From Streptomyces fodineus (GTDB taxonomy: Bacteria > Actinomycetota > Actinomycetes > Streptomycetales > Streptomycetaceae): DNA of 64,000 nt. The position numbers were made by a program, and so were the translations under genes. The stretch is from contig NZ_CP017248.1 in assembly GCF_001735805.1 (NCBI RefSeq), positions 9,610,001-9,674,000 of the forward strand, written 5' to 3'. Positions within the stretch are counted from its first letter, which is position 1. The number at the start of each line of letters is the position of its first letter. This document shows positions 1 to 9,448 of this stretch, piece by piece. The notes under the pieces are model-generated. The model was not told where the DNA came from and made no database searches. It saw nothing but the letters and a program-made list of their open reading frames with translations.

Positions 1-2
1 AC

Positions 3-701
3 TTCTACCTGGTCGACACCGGGTCGGCCCTGCTGCTGGTCGACGCCGGACTGCCCGCGCACTGGGACGTCCTGCAGACCGCGCTGCGCGACCTCGGCCG
101 CCCGGTCACCGACGTCGCGGCAGTGCTGGTCACCCACGGCCACCCCGACCACGTCGGCGTCGCCGAGCGGGTCCGCGCGGCCTCCGGCGCCGAGGTCTGG
201 GTGCACGAATCCGACGCGCCGATCCTGACCGAGCCCCGGCGACTGAACAAGGTCTGGACCCCGGAGCGTTCGCTGCTCGGCTACGCGGTCCGCCGCCCGA
301 GCGGCCTGCGCGCGCCGCTGCACCTGGCCCGCGGCGGCGCCCTGCGCATCCCGGCCGTCCGAACCGTCCGCACCTTCACAGAGGACCAGCAACTCGACCT
401 GCCCGGCGCGCCGTTGGCCATCCACACACCTGGCCACACGCACGGCAGCACCAGCTACCTTTTCCCGGACGCCTCGATCGCCTTCACCGGCGACGCCCTG
501 GTCACCCACGACTCGGTGACCGGCCGGGTCGGACCGTGCGTCATCTGCCAGGCCTTCACTCAGGACAGCCGGGCCGCGCTGGCCTCGCTGGAGAAGATCG
601 CCGAACACGAGCTCGCCACCGTGCTGCCGGGCCACGGCGAACCGTGGACGGACGGCTTGGCACGGGCTGCGCGGCAGGCGGTGGCGAGCGGGATCCGATA
701 G
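3..701 (+). CDS. Metallo-beta-lactamase-fold hydrolase, 5' end outside window
   Basis: The reading frame is open from base 3 and the start codon lies upstream of the window, so only the last ~232 codons are visible. The metal-binding signature HGHPDH occurs around bases 135-152, followed by a downstream metal-ligand histidine in HTPGHTHGS and another histidine in LPGHGEP. This order is typical of the MBL-fold superfamily, as in glyoxalase II-like and lactonase-like hydrolases. These enzymes use one or two zinc ions to hydrolyse esters, thioesters or lactones; the substrate cannot be told from this sequence. The C-terminus, ending in an Arg/Ala-rich helix, looks complete. There is no nearby partner gene on the same strand. 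Confidence 0.85.
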   Translation, partial: FYLVDTGSALLLVDAGLPAHWDVLQTALRDLGRPVTDVAAVLVTHGHPDHVGVAERVRAASGAEVWVHESDAPILTEPRRLNKVWTPERSLLGYAVRRPSGLRAPLHLARGGALRIPAVRTVRTFTEDQQLDLPGAPLAIHTPGHTHGSTSYLFPDASIAFTGDALVTHDSVTGRVGPCVICQAFTQDSRAALASLEKIAEHELATVLPGHGEPWTDGLARAARQAVASGIR

Positions 702-837
702 GAAGCCGGTTGCGCGGCTTCGGGGCGCCACTGCGAGGGGGAGCACGCCGCCAAGCCCGTCCCTGGACGCAGAAGAAGTCATGTCATCCCAACCGCAACC
801 GAGCGACGGCCGACGGGAATTGCCCCTACCCCCGTGC

Positions 838-1490
838 TGTGGGCGGTGCCTGAGCTGCTGCCTCCCTGACGAACTGGAGGCTGGAGGAAAGCAATGGGTG
901 CGCGAGGCGCAGGCCGCGGCCGGGATCCAGCACCCGGGCATCGTCGTGGTGCACGATTTCGGCGAGCACGACGGGCAGCCCTACCTGGTCATGGAACTGC
1001 CGGCCGGCCACTCGCTCCAGGACGGACTGCTGGACGGGCCTTATCCGGTGTCCTGGGTGATCGAGGCCGGCGTGCAGGTGACCGAGGCGCTGGCGGTCGC
1101 GCACCGGGCCGGCCTGGTGCCCCGGGACATCAAGCCCGCGAACCTGTTCCTCACCGACGACGGCACCGTGAAAATCCTCGACTTCGGCCTGGTGGGCCGC
1201 CCACCCGCGGCCACCCCGGAGCCGGCCGGTCGGCCGAGCTGACCGGCGCGCTGGGCACGCCGGGCTTCTCCGCGCCGGAGCAGTTCAACGGTTCGCGGGT
1301 GGACGCACGGGCCGACCTGTATGCGCTCGGCACGACGCTGTACGCCCTACTGACCGGCCCCCGGGCGGTCCTGCGCGGGCAGCGGCCCGCGGTGCGAGAG
1401 CTCCGGCCCGACGTGCCGCCGGGGTTCGAGCAGCTGCTGCGCGACCTGTTGGCGCCCCGGCCCGCCGACCGCCCGGTCGCCAAACGGTTC
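838..1490 (+). pseudogene. Ser/Thr protein kinase remnant (Pkn-type), frameshifted
   Basis: Pieces of a eukaryotic-type Ser/Thr kinase are visible: a beta-strand and hinge region (PYLVMELPAG), the catalytic loop (RDIKPANLFL) and the DFG motif (ILDFGLV). Near base 1232 the frame shifts, and the activation segment (GTPGFSAPEQF) and C-lobe (DLYALGTTLYALLTG) continue in another frame to about 1490. The glycine-rich loop and the ATP-binding lysine are missing at the 5' end. The HRD histidine is replaced by proline (VPRDIKPAN). No membrane or sensor domain follows. This is an inactive leftover. The intact kinase at 7283-8848 is a separate gene, not its continuation. Confidence 0.85.
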
Positions 1491-1615
1491 AATGTCCCCG
1501 CGACGAGGCGCGCTTCGCGCGGGCGCCCGTGGAGCGTCACCGCCACGGGCCCGGGAATGGGGGGCCGACCGTCGTGGTCCCTGCGGTCAGTGCGTCTGCG
1601 AACGCTCTGCGGTGG

Positions 1616-3106
1616 TCACAGTTGCTCTCGCTGTCGGAGCGTGCACCCGCCGTTGCGGGGTTCCGGCAGGGAAATCGGTACCGGAAGCGTGGCGGTCTCC
1701 GTCAGGGGGTATGCCAGGTCGGCCGCGGGGACGGCTGCGACGTGATCCGCGGTGGCGGCAGCCAGCCGCCCGGATGTGACGGTGCCGAGGACGAGGATGG
1801 CCGCTCCGCAGCCGGCGATGATCCACCAGGCCGCCGGGCGCGCCCCGGAGGCGACCGCGGCACCGATCACCGCGATGCCGAGGGAGGATCCGACCTGACG
1901 GCTGGTCGCGGCGATGGCGGCGGCCACCCCGGCCTGGGCGCGCGGCATGCCGGACACCGCCGTGTAGGTGATCGGTGCGTTGACGAATCCGAATCCGAGA
2001 CCGAACAGTGCGTACGTGACGCACAGCAGGCTGTCGGACGGGTGGGCGGAGCGGGTGGCGGCGACGCCCAGCACAGCGCTCGCCGTGATGCCGGCCCCCG
2101 CGACGAACAAGGGAGTCCGTGAGCCACGGCTGCCCACGATCCGCCCGGACAGCGGCGGGCACATCAGCGCCAGCACGGCCATCGGCAGCAGGTGCAGCCC
2201 GGCGCCCAGGGCGCTCAGCCCCAACACCCGTTGCAGATAGAGGGTGTTGGTGAACAAGAAGCCGCCGAGCGCGGCGAAGGCGAGGACCGCTGTCGCGGTG
2301 GCCCCGCTGAAGGATGCGCTGCGGAAGAGCCGCGGATCGATCAATGGTTCGGCGCGCCGGTTCTCGTACGGCACGAAGGAGGCGAGCGCGCACGCCGCGA
2401 CGATCAGGCAGGCCACGATCGGCGCCGCGGTCCAGCCCTCGCCGGGTGCCTCGATGATGGCGTACGTCAGTGCGCCGAGCAGGACGATCAGCAGGAGTTG
2501 CCCAACCGGGTCGGCCCGTCGGGCCCGCGGTGCGCGGGACTCCGGCACGAACAGCGCCGCGAGTGCGAGCGTGGCCAGCCCGATCGGCACGTTCAGCCAG
2601 AACACTGATCGCCATCCGACCGATTCCACCAGTACGCCGCCGAGGACCGGTCCGGCCGCCATGCTGAGGCCGACGATCCCGCCCCAGACGCCGATGGCCC
2701 GTGCGCGCTCGCGCGGCTCGGTGAACGTGTTGGTGAGGATGGCCATGGCGACGGGGGTGAGCATGCTGCCGCCCGCCGCCTGCACCATGCGGAAGGCCAC
2801 CAGCGAGTCGGTCGCGGGTGCCAGGCTGCACAGGGCCGACCCAGTGGTGAACAGCACGAGACCGAGCTGGAAGATCCGTCGGCGTCCTACGCGGTCGGCG
2901 GTGGCACCGGCCAGGGTCAGCAGCGAGGCCAGTACGAGGGTGTAGGCGTCGAGGGTCCATTGCAGGCCGGAGACCGACGAGTCGAGGTCCCGCTGCATCG
3001 AGGGGAGTGCGACGTTGAGGATCGTGACGTCGAGACTGACCAGCAGCACGCTCAGGCAGCAGACGGCCAGGACGGGCCCGCGCCGCCCGCGTCGGGGAGT
3101 GGGCAT
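1616..3106 (-). CDS. MFS drug-efflux transporter, DHA2 (EmrB/QacA) type, 14 TM
   Basis: This 496-residue major facilitator protein belongs to the drug:H+ antiporter-2 group. Near the N-terminus it has the motif LDVTILNVALPSMQRDL that is characteristic of EmrB/QacA exporters, then TADRVGRRRIF (motif A) and the motif C region GPVLGGVLVESVGWRSVFWL at the end of helix 5. Hydrophobic segments are consistent with 14 helices. It should expel a small toxic or signalling molecule using the proton gradient. It is the last gene of a three-gene minus-strand operon (cupin, hydrolase, MFS) that faces a TetR regulator, the usual arrangement for an inducible efflux and detoxification cassette. About 13 bases separate it from the hydrolase gene. 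Confidence 0.9.
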   Translation of the reverse strand: MPTPRRGRRGPVLAVCCLSVLLVSLDVTILNVALPSMQRDLDSSVSGLQWTLDAYTLVLASLLTLAGATADRVGRRRIFQLGLVLFTTGSALCSLAPATDSLVAFRMVQAAGGSMLTPVAMAILTNTFTEPRERARAIGVWGGIVGLSMAAGPVLGGVLVESVGWRSVFWLNVPIGLATLALAALFVPESRAPRARRADPVGQLLLIVLLGALTYAIIEAPGEGWTAAPIVACLIVAACALASFVPYENRRAEPLIDPRLFRSASFSGATATAVLAFAALGGFLFTNTLYLQRVLGLSALGAGLHLLPMAVLALMCPPLSGRIVGSRGSRTPLFVAGAGITASAVLGVAATRSAHPSDSLLCVTYALFGLGFGFVNAPITYTAVSGMPRAQAGVAAAIAATSRQVGSSLGIAVIGAAVASGARPAAWWIIAGCGAAILVLGTVTSGRLAAATADHVAAVPAADLAYPLTETATLPVPISLPEPRNGGCTLRQREQL

Positions 3107-3119
3107 GTGGTTCCCCTGC

Positions 3120-3938
3120 TCAGTCGTTGGGTCGGTTGGCGGCGTGGGCGTCGGCGAAGTCCCATACCGCCGTCAGGAGTTGCTCGGGCGTCTCGATCTG
3201 GGGCATGTGGCCGGTGCGAAGGAGCAGTTCGAACCGGGCGCCGGGGATGGCGTCGGCGTACGCCAGCCCGTAGTCGGTGTCGACCACCTGGTCGCTCTCG
3301 CCCCACGCGACGAGGACCGGGTGCGTGACCTTGGTCAGGCGCTCGCGCAGGGTGGGGTCGGCCATGGCGTGCGGGCCCGAATAGACCTGCAGCGCGGCCC
3401 GGTTGGCGATGGCTGCCGCGCGCTGCTCGTCGGAGAACGTGCTGGGGTCGATGCGGAACCTCTCGACGTCGTGGAAGGAGAGAGCGGACAACTCGGCGGG
3501 TGTCAGGGTGAAGGGGTCGGCGACCGGGTGGCCGGGGACCTGGATGCCGGCGGCGTTGACGAGGACGACGCTGCTGATCCGGTCACTGCCGAGCAGGGCG
3601 ATTTCGGCGGCGATCCAGCCGCCTATGGAGTTGCCGACGACGGTGACGTCGCTCAGTGCGAGTTCGTCCAGCAGTCGTACGTAGATCTGGGCGAGGGTGG
3701 GCACGTCGGTCAGCCACTCGGGCCTGACGGTGCCGCCGAAGCCGGGGTGGACCGGGGCGATGACCCGCGCCGGCCGCTGGTCGGCGAGGACGCCGGCGAA
3801 CCCGGCGACGGTCTGCGGGCCGCCGCCGCCGTGCAGGAGGAGGAAGGGGTGGCCCTCGCCCCGCTCGTCGACGGTGAAGTTCAGGTCGACGTCGCCGGAG
3901 CCGAGGGTGAGGGTGATCGTGCGGGAGGTGCTGGTCAT
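3120..3938 (-). CDS. Alpha/beta-hydrolase
   Basis: About 272 residues with the full alpha/beta-hydrolase catalytic set: oxyanion-hole region LLLHGGGGP, nucleophile elbow GNSIGG, acid in WGESDQVVD and catalytic histidine in RTGHMPQIE. The enzyme hydrolyses a C-O or C-C bond; relatives include meta-cleavage product hydrolases and esterases, but the substrate is not determinable here. I place the start at the ATG at 3938 because GGAG lies six bases upstream of it; an ATG at 3950 is in frame but lacks a Shine-Dalgarno sequence. It lies between the cupin gene and the MFS exporter gene and is presumably co-regulated by the divergent TetR gene. Confidence 0.9.
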   Translation of the reverse strand: MTSTSRTITLTLGSGDVDLNFTVDERGEGHPFLLLHGGGGPQTVAGFAGVLADQRPARVIAPVHPGFGGTVRPEWLTDVPTLAQIYVRLLDELALSDVTVVGNSIGGWIAAEIALLGSDRISSVVLVNAAGIQVPGHPVADPFTLTPAELSALSFHDVERFRIDPSTFSDEQRAAAIANRAALQVYSGPHAMADPTLRERLTKVTHPVLVAWGESDQVVDTDYGLAYADAIPGARFELLLRTGHMPQIETPEQLLTAVWDFADAHAANRPND

Positions 3939-3987
3939 GGGAGTCTCCAAGTCGGTTTTGCTGTCGGGGGGTTACTGACGCCTGCCG

Positions 3988-4446
3988 TTACGCGTAGTCG
4001 GTGGCCGGAACGGTGGCGTACCGGCTCATCACCTCGACCGTGGCCTGCGGGGTGAGCTCCTGGCCGCCGGCGATCATGTCGCGCAGGTCGCGGAAGTACT
4101 GCACGTACAGGTCGGGCGTGAAGGTGTTGAGCATCACCGCGGGCTCGTCGCCGTGGTTGGCGAAGGTGTGCGGCGCACCGGGCGGGACCATCGCCAGCGT
4201 GCCGGCGGGCGCCACGTGGGTCGTCTCGCCGATGGTGAAGTGCACGGTGCCGGACACGACGTAGAAGCCCTCGTCGTGCTGGGCGTGGCGGTGCTGCGGC
4301 GGCCCTTCGGTGTGCGGGGCGAGGGTGATCTCGCCGATCCCGATCCGGTGACCGGTGGTGCTGCCGTCCTCAAGGATGCGGATCTGCGCCGGTCCCAGCC
4401 AGATCGTCTCGCCATCGTCCGGGCCGACCACGGAAGTTCGTGTCAT
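3988..4446 (-). CDS. Cupin-domain protein, quercetinase-like
   Basis: About 152 residues forming one cupin barrel. Cupin motif 1 is seen as PQHRHAQHDEGFYVVSG and motif 2 as PPGAPHTFANHGD. Metal ligands H, H, E and H are therefore in place, so it is probably a metal-dependent dioxygenase or a ligand-binding cupin acting on an aromatic or flavonoid-like compound. The start is the ATG at 4446, preceded by AAGGAG with good spacing; an upstream in-frame ATG at 4470 falls inside the putative operator. It is first in the cupin-hydrolase-MFS operon and transcribed away from tetR. A ring-opening or ester-cleaving pathway plus export would fit, but this is inference. Confidence 0.88.
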   Translation of the reverse strand: MTRTSVVGPDDGETIWLGPAQIRILEDGSTTGHRIGIGEITLAPHTEGPPQHRHAQHDEGFYVVSGTVHFTIGETTHVAPAGTLAMVPPGAPHTFANHGDEPAVMLNTFTPDLYVQYFRDLRDMIAGGQELTPQATVEVMSRYATVPATDYA

Positions 4447-4460
4447 CACAGTCTCCTTCG

Positions 4461-4529
4461 TGAGAGCCAACTCTCAGGAAGGAGAGTAGGCGGTCGACCC
4501 TCTTCGTGCAAGTGGGCTCTCATGATGAG
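4461..4529. promoter_or_regulatory. Putative TetR operators between divergent promoters
   Basis: Two palindromes lie in the gap between the cupin and tetR genes. TGAGAG-CCAA-CTCTCA is a perfect inverted repeat at 4461-4476. CTCAT-G-ATGAG at 4519-4529 shares the half-site CTCA. A TetR-family repressor encoded beside such sites usually binds them and represses both directions until its ligand arrives. Confidence 0.6.
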
Positions 4530-4583
4530 GGTTCGCAGTGCTAAAGTGGCTGTGAACGGGACGAGCAAGAAGGGGACGCACCC

Positions 4584-5195
4584 ATGGCGACGCCGATCGA
4601 CACCGGCCGCAGCAACCAGAAGAGGCGCACGCGTACGGCCCTCGTCGACGCCGCTCGCGAACTCATCGCCTCGGGCGGCGAGGTGACCATGCCCGCGATC
4701 GCACGCGCCGCCCTGGTCTCCGAGGCCACCGCCTACCGCTACTTCCCCGACCTCCCCTCGCTGATCAGCGAGGCCCTGGCCGGCGCCTGGCCGCCCCCCG
4801 CCGAGGCTCTCGCCCCGGTCGCGGACTCCACCGACCCCGCTGAACGAGTCGCTTTCGCCTGCGAGTTCCTGCTGCGCGGCATACTTCGGCGCCAGGGGGC
4901 GGTGCGCGCCATGATCGCGGCCACCATCACGCGCCCCGCGGCTGCGGCCGAGAGGCCCGGGATCCGCTTCGGGCTGATCGACCACGCGCTCGCCCCCCTC
5001 GAGGAAACGCTGGCGACGACGGACCCCGAAGCCTTCGCCCAACTGAAGCGCGACCTCGCCGTGGTCGTCAGCGCCGAAGCCCTCTTCACTCTCACCGACC
5101 TGTGCGGCCTCGCTCCCGACGTCGCCATCGCGAGCGCGGTACGGACAGCGACCACGCTGACCGAAGCCGCGGTGCGCGCGGTCGCACAGGGGTGA
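4584..5195 (+). CDS. TetR/AcrR-family transcriptional regulator
   Basis: 203 residues. Residues ~15-60 form the TetR-type helix-turn-helix (TRTALVDAARELIASGG, then a recognition-helix region SEATAYRYFPDLPSL). The rest is an alpha-helical ligand-binding domain that I cannot assign to a subgroup. The gene is divergent from the cupin / hydrolase / MFS operon, with palindromic sites between, so it most likely represses that operon and itself. The ATG at 4584 is preceded by a purine-rich stretch (AAGAAGGGG) about seven bases away. Confidence 0.92.
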   Translation: MATPIDTGRSNQKRRTRTALVDAARELIASGGEVTMPAIARAALVSEATAYRYFPDLPSLISEALAGAWPPPAEALAPVADSTDPAERVAFACEFLLRGILRRQGAVRAMIAATITRPAAAAERPGIRFGLIDHALAPLEETLATTDPEAFAQLKRDLAVVVSAEALFTLTDLCGLAPDVAIASAVRTATTLTEAAVRAVAQG

Positions 5196-5253
5196 GGCGG
5201 GGCATCCGCCCAAGTCGTCCGGCGAAGCGGTATGTGCACGTGCTGCGGGCCGA

Positions 5254-6950
5254 GTGAGGTGTGGGATGATCCGGTTCGAGGTGCTCGGGCCGGTCGTCGT
5301 ACGGCGCGACGGGGTCGAGGTGCCGCTCGGGCCGCCGCAGCACCGTGCCCTGTTCGCCGCGCTGGTGTTGGCCCGCGGCGTACCCCTGTCGGTGGCAACG
5401 CTGACCGCCGAGATCTGGGACGCGAGGCACCGGCCAGCGCCGTCGCGGTCATCCGCAAGTACGTGCACCAGTTACGCCGGTTGCCGGTAGGCGAACTGAC
5501 CATAGAGTCGTCCCGGCGGGGTACGCGATCACGCTCGCCCCCGGAATGCTCGACGCGGACGACTTCTCCCGCGCCCTCCGCGCGGCAGACCAGGCCCGCG
5601 CCGGTGGTGACTTGGACACCGCCGTGCGCCGACTGCGCGAGGCGCTGGCGCTGTGGTGCGGGCCCGCGCTGACCGGTGTGACCGGCCCCGGCGTGGACCG
5701 GCACCGGCCGGAGCTCGACGGGCGGCACCTGGCGGCACTGCGCGCCCGGCTGGAGATCGACCTCGCACTGGGCCACGAGCAGCGGATACTGCCGGAACTG
5801 CGGTCCCTGGCGGACGCCCATCCGCTGGACGAGCACCTGCGGCTGCTGCTGATGAGGGCGCTGTACCGATGTGGCCGCCAGGCAGACGCGATCGCCTCGA
5901 ACCAGGAGTGCTTGAGACTGCTCCGCGACGAACTGGGAGTGGATCCGGATCCCCGGTTGCAACAGCTGTACGGCCGAATCCTGCGCGCCGACGAGACGCT
6001 GCTGTCCGCCTCGGTCGTTCCCTCCGTTCCCGCGCAGCTGCCCGCCCCGAGCGCGGCGTTCGTCGGCCGGGCGAAGGAACCGGACCGGATGGCCGCTCTG
6101 TCGGACGGCGGCGTCGTGGTCATCTCAGGGATGGCGGGGGTCGGCAAGACCACGCTCGCGCTGTACGGGGCGCACCGGATCGCGGAGCGGTTCGGCGACG
6201 GCCACCTCTACGCGGACATGAACGGATTCGCCCCAGGACGGGATCCGACGCCGCCGGGGGAGATCCTCGACCGGTTCCTTCAGGCGCTCGGGGTACGCCG
6301 ACGTGCCCGACGATCTCGCGGTGCGCGGCGGGCTGTTCCGCAGGCTGACCACCGGGCGGAGGCTGCTGAGCCTGCTGGACAACGCCGCCGGGGCCGTCAG
6401 GTGCGCGACCTGCTTCCGGTGCGGGCCCGAGTCTGGTCGTCATCACCAGCCGAGGGACGCTCCCGGCGCTGCTCACGCGCGTCGGCGCCCGGCTGCTGGT
6501 GCTGCAACCGCCGGAGGACGAGGAGGCGCTGGCGCTGCTCGCGACACGGGTCGGTACGGACCGGACACGCGCCGAGCCCGGTCGCCGCCCGCGAGATCGT
6601 CGCCTTTACGGGCGGCTTACCGCTGGCGCTGGCCGTGGTCGCGGCGCGGGCCGTGGCGCAGGAGCACCTGCCATTGTCCGCGATCGCCGCCGAACTGCGC
6701 GAGGCGCACGGCACGCTGGACGCCTTCGGCGGCGCCGACGATGTGCGCACGGTCCTCCTGGTCGTACCGCGCGCTCTAACCGGAGCCTGCTGCCGCGCTG
6801 CGCGTCCTTGGTGCGCACCCCGCCCCGGACGTGAGCGTCGCCGCGGCGGCGAGCATGCTGGGGCTTCCCGAGCGGCTCACCAGAGGGCCAGTGCAGCCAA
6901 GGCGCCGGCCAACGTGCCCGTACCCAGACTTCGGCTGACGGCAGCAAGGC
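5254..6950 (+). pseudogene. AfsR/SARP-family regulator, multiply frameshifted
   Basis: A SARP regulator can be followed through several reading frames. The N-terminal OmpR-like DNA-binding domain begins MIRFEVLGPVVVRRDG (ATG 5266) and breaks near 5430. It resumes as AVAVIRKYVHQLRRLP in a second frame. A third frame carries the bacterial transcriptional activation domain (DADDFSRALRAADQAR to LGVDPDPRLQQLYGRIL) and an NB-ARC P-loop (SGMAGVGKTTLAL, about 6127-6165). The ATPase part then falls apart through further frameshifts after ~6290. Intact AfsR-type proteins have a longer ATPase and often TPR repeats. SARPs activate antibiotic clusters, but no biosynthetic genes are nearby, and this copy cannot make a full protein. 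Confidence 0.85.
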
Positions 6951-7282
6951 CGAGATCTACGAGTGAGGCGCGCAGAACCACCCCACCGCGATCCCCAACA
7001 GTGGTCAAGGTTTCTGGCCGCGCTGGAGGCGACCCAGCACGACATCGGGCTCGACGCCAACGGGGGTGTACATCGTGCTCAGCGTTCGAGTGACCCTGAA
7101 GCCCTCCTGGTACGGCACCAAGACTTCGTTACACATCGCACCGCCGGAGACGGCCCATCACGTCAAAGCCCGACTGCTGCAGGGTAGTTGACGGCATGCC
7201 TCTGTGATGCGCTCCGTTATGCTCAGCTCGGTGCGAGCGATGCACGAGACCGGCGGGCGCCCCGGCACGCCGGGAAGGAAGA
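6951..7282. other. Non-coding stretch after the SARP remnant
   Basis: No recognisable gene. Short open frames here have no start signal and no family resemblance that I can see. The last ~60 bases should contain the promoter of the kinase gene at 7283, whose start is preceded by GGAAGGAAGA. Confidence 0.4.
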
Positions 7283-8848
7283 GTGAGAGACCGCGTGATA
7301 TCCGGAGATGGCGATCACCAGGCGGCGACGCGTTCGGAACACGGCCCAGGACGGCTGATCGCCGATCGGTATCTGCTCCATGACGTCCTCGGCCGAGGCG
7401 GCATGGGCACGGTCTGGCGTGCCCACGACCGGCTGCTGGACCGACCGGTGGCCGCCAAGGAACTGCACATCCTCACCCATGGCGACGAGGAGCACCGCAC
7501 ACGGCTGCGCCGGGCGACCCGAGAGGCGCGCGCGGTCGCCCGGGTGCCGCACCCGCACGTGGTGGGCGTCCACGACCTGGTCGAGTCCGAGGACCGACTG
7601 TGGATCATCATGGAACTCGTCGAGGGGCCTTCACTGGCGCATCGGATCGCCGAGACCGGGCCGCTCACACCGCAGCACACCGCCGCGCTGGGCCTGCAGC
7701 TGCTCGACGCGTTGGAAGCCGTGCACGCGGCCGGCGCCCTGCATCGTGACGTCAAGCCCGCCAACGTCCTGCTGCGCCGCGACGACGACGCCGTCCTCAC
7801 CGACTTCGGCATCGCTGCCCTGGATGACGGCGACGGCCTCACCGTCACCGGCGAACTGGTCGGCTCCCTGGAGTTCATGGCGCCGGAGCGGGTGACGGGA
7901 TCGCAGGCCGGACCGGCCTCCGACCTTTGGTCATTGGGCGCGACCCTCGCCACGGCCTGTGCCGGTCAATCCCCGTTTCGCAGACCAGCAGCACCCGCGA
8001 CGCTGCACGCGGTGGCGTATGAGGAGCCCGCCCTGGCAGAGCGGCTCGGCCCGTTGCGCCCGATCGTCGAGGCACTGCTGCGTAAGTCTCCGAGCGAGCG
8101 CCCTTCGACGGAGCGTGTGCGTTCCGCGCTGCGGCGCGTCGCGGCGGAGGAGCCGGACGCCGGGCCGCTGCCCTCAGCGACCGTGCGCACGCTGCGGCCT
8201 TCGCACCAGCTGACCGACGCCGACACCGTGACCAGGGGCCAGGCGCGGCTCGTCCCCTCCAGGGAGACCGTACCCACGGCCCAGCACACCACCGCGCTCC
8301 AGCCCTCAAAGGATCAGTCGCACCGGCCGCCGGGTCCGAAGCGGCTGTGGTGGGCACTGGCCGGTGCGGCGGTGCTGGTGGCGGGTGTCGGAGGCGGTCT
8401 GTTCCTCACCGGGGCACTGCCGATCAAGGAGAACCCGAAGACGAAGGCCACCAGCCAGGTCGTCCAGTCGGCGACCGGCTGGCAGCCGGTGACCGGAGCG
8501 TCCGTCCGGCGCGGAGACCTGGTCACCGTGCGGTTCGTCTCAGGAGAGTGGACGGCCGACTATCGGAATATGCCTATGACAGGGTCGGCTGGCTACGACG
8601 CGGACACCGACAAGCGGCTGGACGGCGCGAAGGACTGCAAGATCAAGCCCGAGGCGCCGTTCGGGACGCTACTGGCGGTTCTTGACGGCGACAAGAACTC
8701 CCCTGTCCACGTCGTGGGACGGAAACTGACCTTCCGAGCCGCCCAGGACGGCACTCTGAAGCTGGGCATGAACGACGCCACCGGGGTCTGCTCCCAGGAC
8801 AACAGGGGCGCGTTGACCGTACAGGTGAGGGTCACACGCCACCCCTGA
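7283..8848 (+). CDS. Membrane Ser/Thr protein kinase (PknB-like)
   Basis: 521 residues. The kinase domain (~30-290) has all key motifs: glycine loop GRGGMGTV (~37-44), ATP lysine in VAAKE (~59), catalytic HRDVKPAN (~154-161), DFG (~174-176) and an APE-like FMAPERV. A Pro/Thr-rich linker, one transmembrane helix (~356-377) and an extracellular domain of about 140 residues follow. That domain contains two cysteines that could form a disulphide (KDCKIKP and TGVCSQD). The outside domain has no PASTA repeats and I do not recognise it. The start is a GTG preceded by GGAAGGAAGA. It probably senses an extracellular or envelope signal and phosphorylates cytoplasmic targets; no target gene is evident next to it. 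Confidence 0.93.
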   Translation: MRDRVISGDGDHQAATRSEHGPGRLIADRYLLHDVLGRGGMGTVWRAHDRLLDRPVAAKELHILTHGDEEHRTRLRRATREARAVARVPHPHVVGVHDLVESEDRLWIIMELVEGPSLAHRIAETGPLTPQHTAALGLQLLDALEAVHAAGALHRDVKPANVLLRRDDDAVLTDFGIAALDDGDGLTVTGELVGSLEFMAPERVTGSQAGPASDLWSLGATLATACAGQSPFRRPAAPATLHAVAYEEPALAERLGPLRPIVEALLRKSPSERPSTERVRSALRRVAAEEPDAGPLPSATVRTLRPSHQLTDADTVTRGQARLVPSRETVPTAQHTTALQPSKDQSHRPPGPKRLWWALAGAAVLVAGVGGGLFLTGALPIKENPKTKATSQVVQSATGWQPVTGASVRRGDLVTVRFVSGEWTADYRNMPMTGSAGYDADTDKRLDGAKDCKIKPEAPFGTLLAVLDGDKNSPVHVVGRKLTFRAAQDGTLKLGMNDATGVCSQDNRGALTVQVRVTRHP

Positions 8849-8966
8849 CGGACAGCTGCCGACCAGTCGGCACAGTACCGCTCGGGCAGCGGCATTCGCA
8901 TCGACGGCGTCGGTCTTGCCATGCTTACGGCGCGTGGCTCAGCCGGGCTGGTTAGGACGGCTGCGA

Positions 8967-9172
8967 ATGTGGGCCGTCGACGGCACCTGGAGACGGGTCT
9001 TCGCCGCGGGCCTGGCTGAGGTGGACGCCGATGACGGCATCCGCTGGACCGGCTCGGTGGAGTCCTCGATCGTCCGGGTTCACCAGCACGCCGCCGGAGC
9101 ACTCAAAAAGGGGACTGTCGGGTGTGACGAGCCGGCCGATGACGCGCTCGGACGCTCTCGCCGCGTTCTGAG
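8967..9172 (+). pseudogene. IS5-family transposase fragment
   Basis: The frame reads WAVDGTWRRVFAAGLAEVDA, then VESSIVRVHQHAAGALKKG and EPADDALGRSR. These are the N-terminal part of the DDE domain of IS5-family (IS427-like) transposases, with the first catalytic aspartate region and the conserved AHQHAAG-type stretch. Nothing upstream or downstream completes the protein and I see no paired terminal repeats, so this is a fragment of an old insertion. Confidence 0.75.
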
Positions 9173-9228
9173 AGAGTGCCACGACGCGGACAGGCGGTGC
9201 GGGGAGTCACCGCCTGGTGGAGGACGCG

Positions 9229-9345
9229 GTGCTGATGCGAACTGACCCGCTCCAGGGCCTCGACCCGGCTCGCTGAGCGTTCGGGAGCCCGGCCACCCGC
9301 CCGGCCGCGGTGCCCCTGGGTGCCTGGCGCGACGGCCCCTCGTGG
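9229..9345 (+). pseudogene. Hsp20 5' remnant
   Basis: The reading VLMRTDPLQGLD matches the first residues of the intact Hsp20 at 13131 (MLMRTDPFRELDRL). The match then continues in other frames: RLAERSG, and near 9309 VPLGAWRDG against MPMDAWREG. A GTG at 9229 and an ATG at 9234 sit after GGTGGAGGA. The alpha-crystallin core is missing. This is the front end of a lost hsp20 copy, directly behind the IS5 fragment. Confidence 0.65.
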
Positions 9346-9448
9346 CACCGGGCGTGCGGGCGCAACCCGAGGATCCGGATCGTTCTGTGCGTGTGCGGGC
9401 ATGCCTAGGGTTGGCATCGCTCGGCGGCTGGGATGGGGGACTCGCTGT

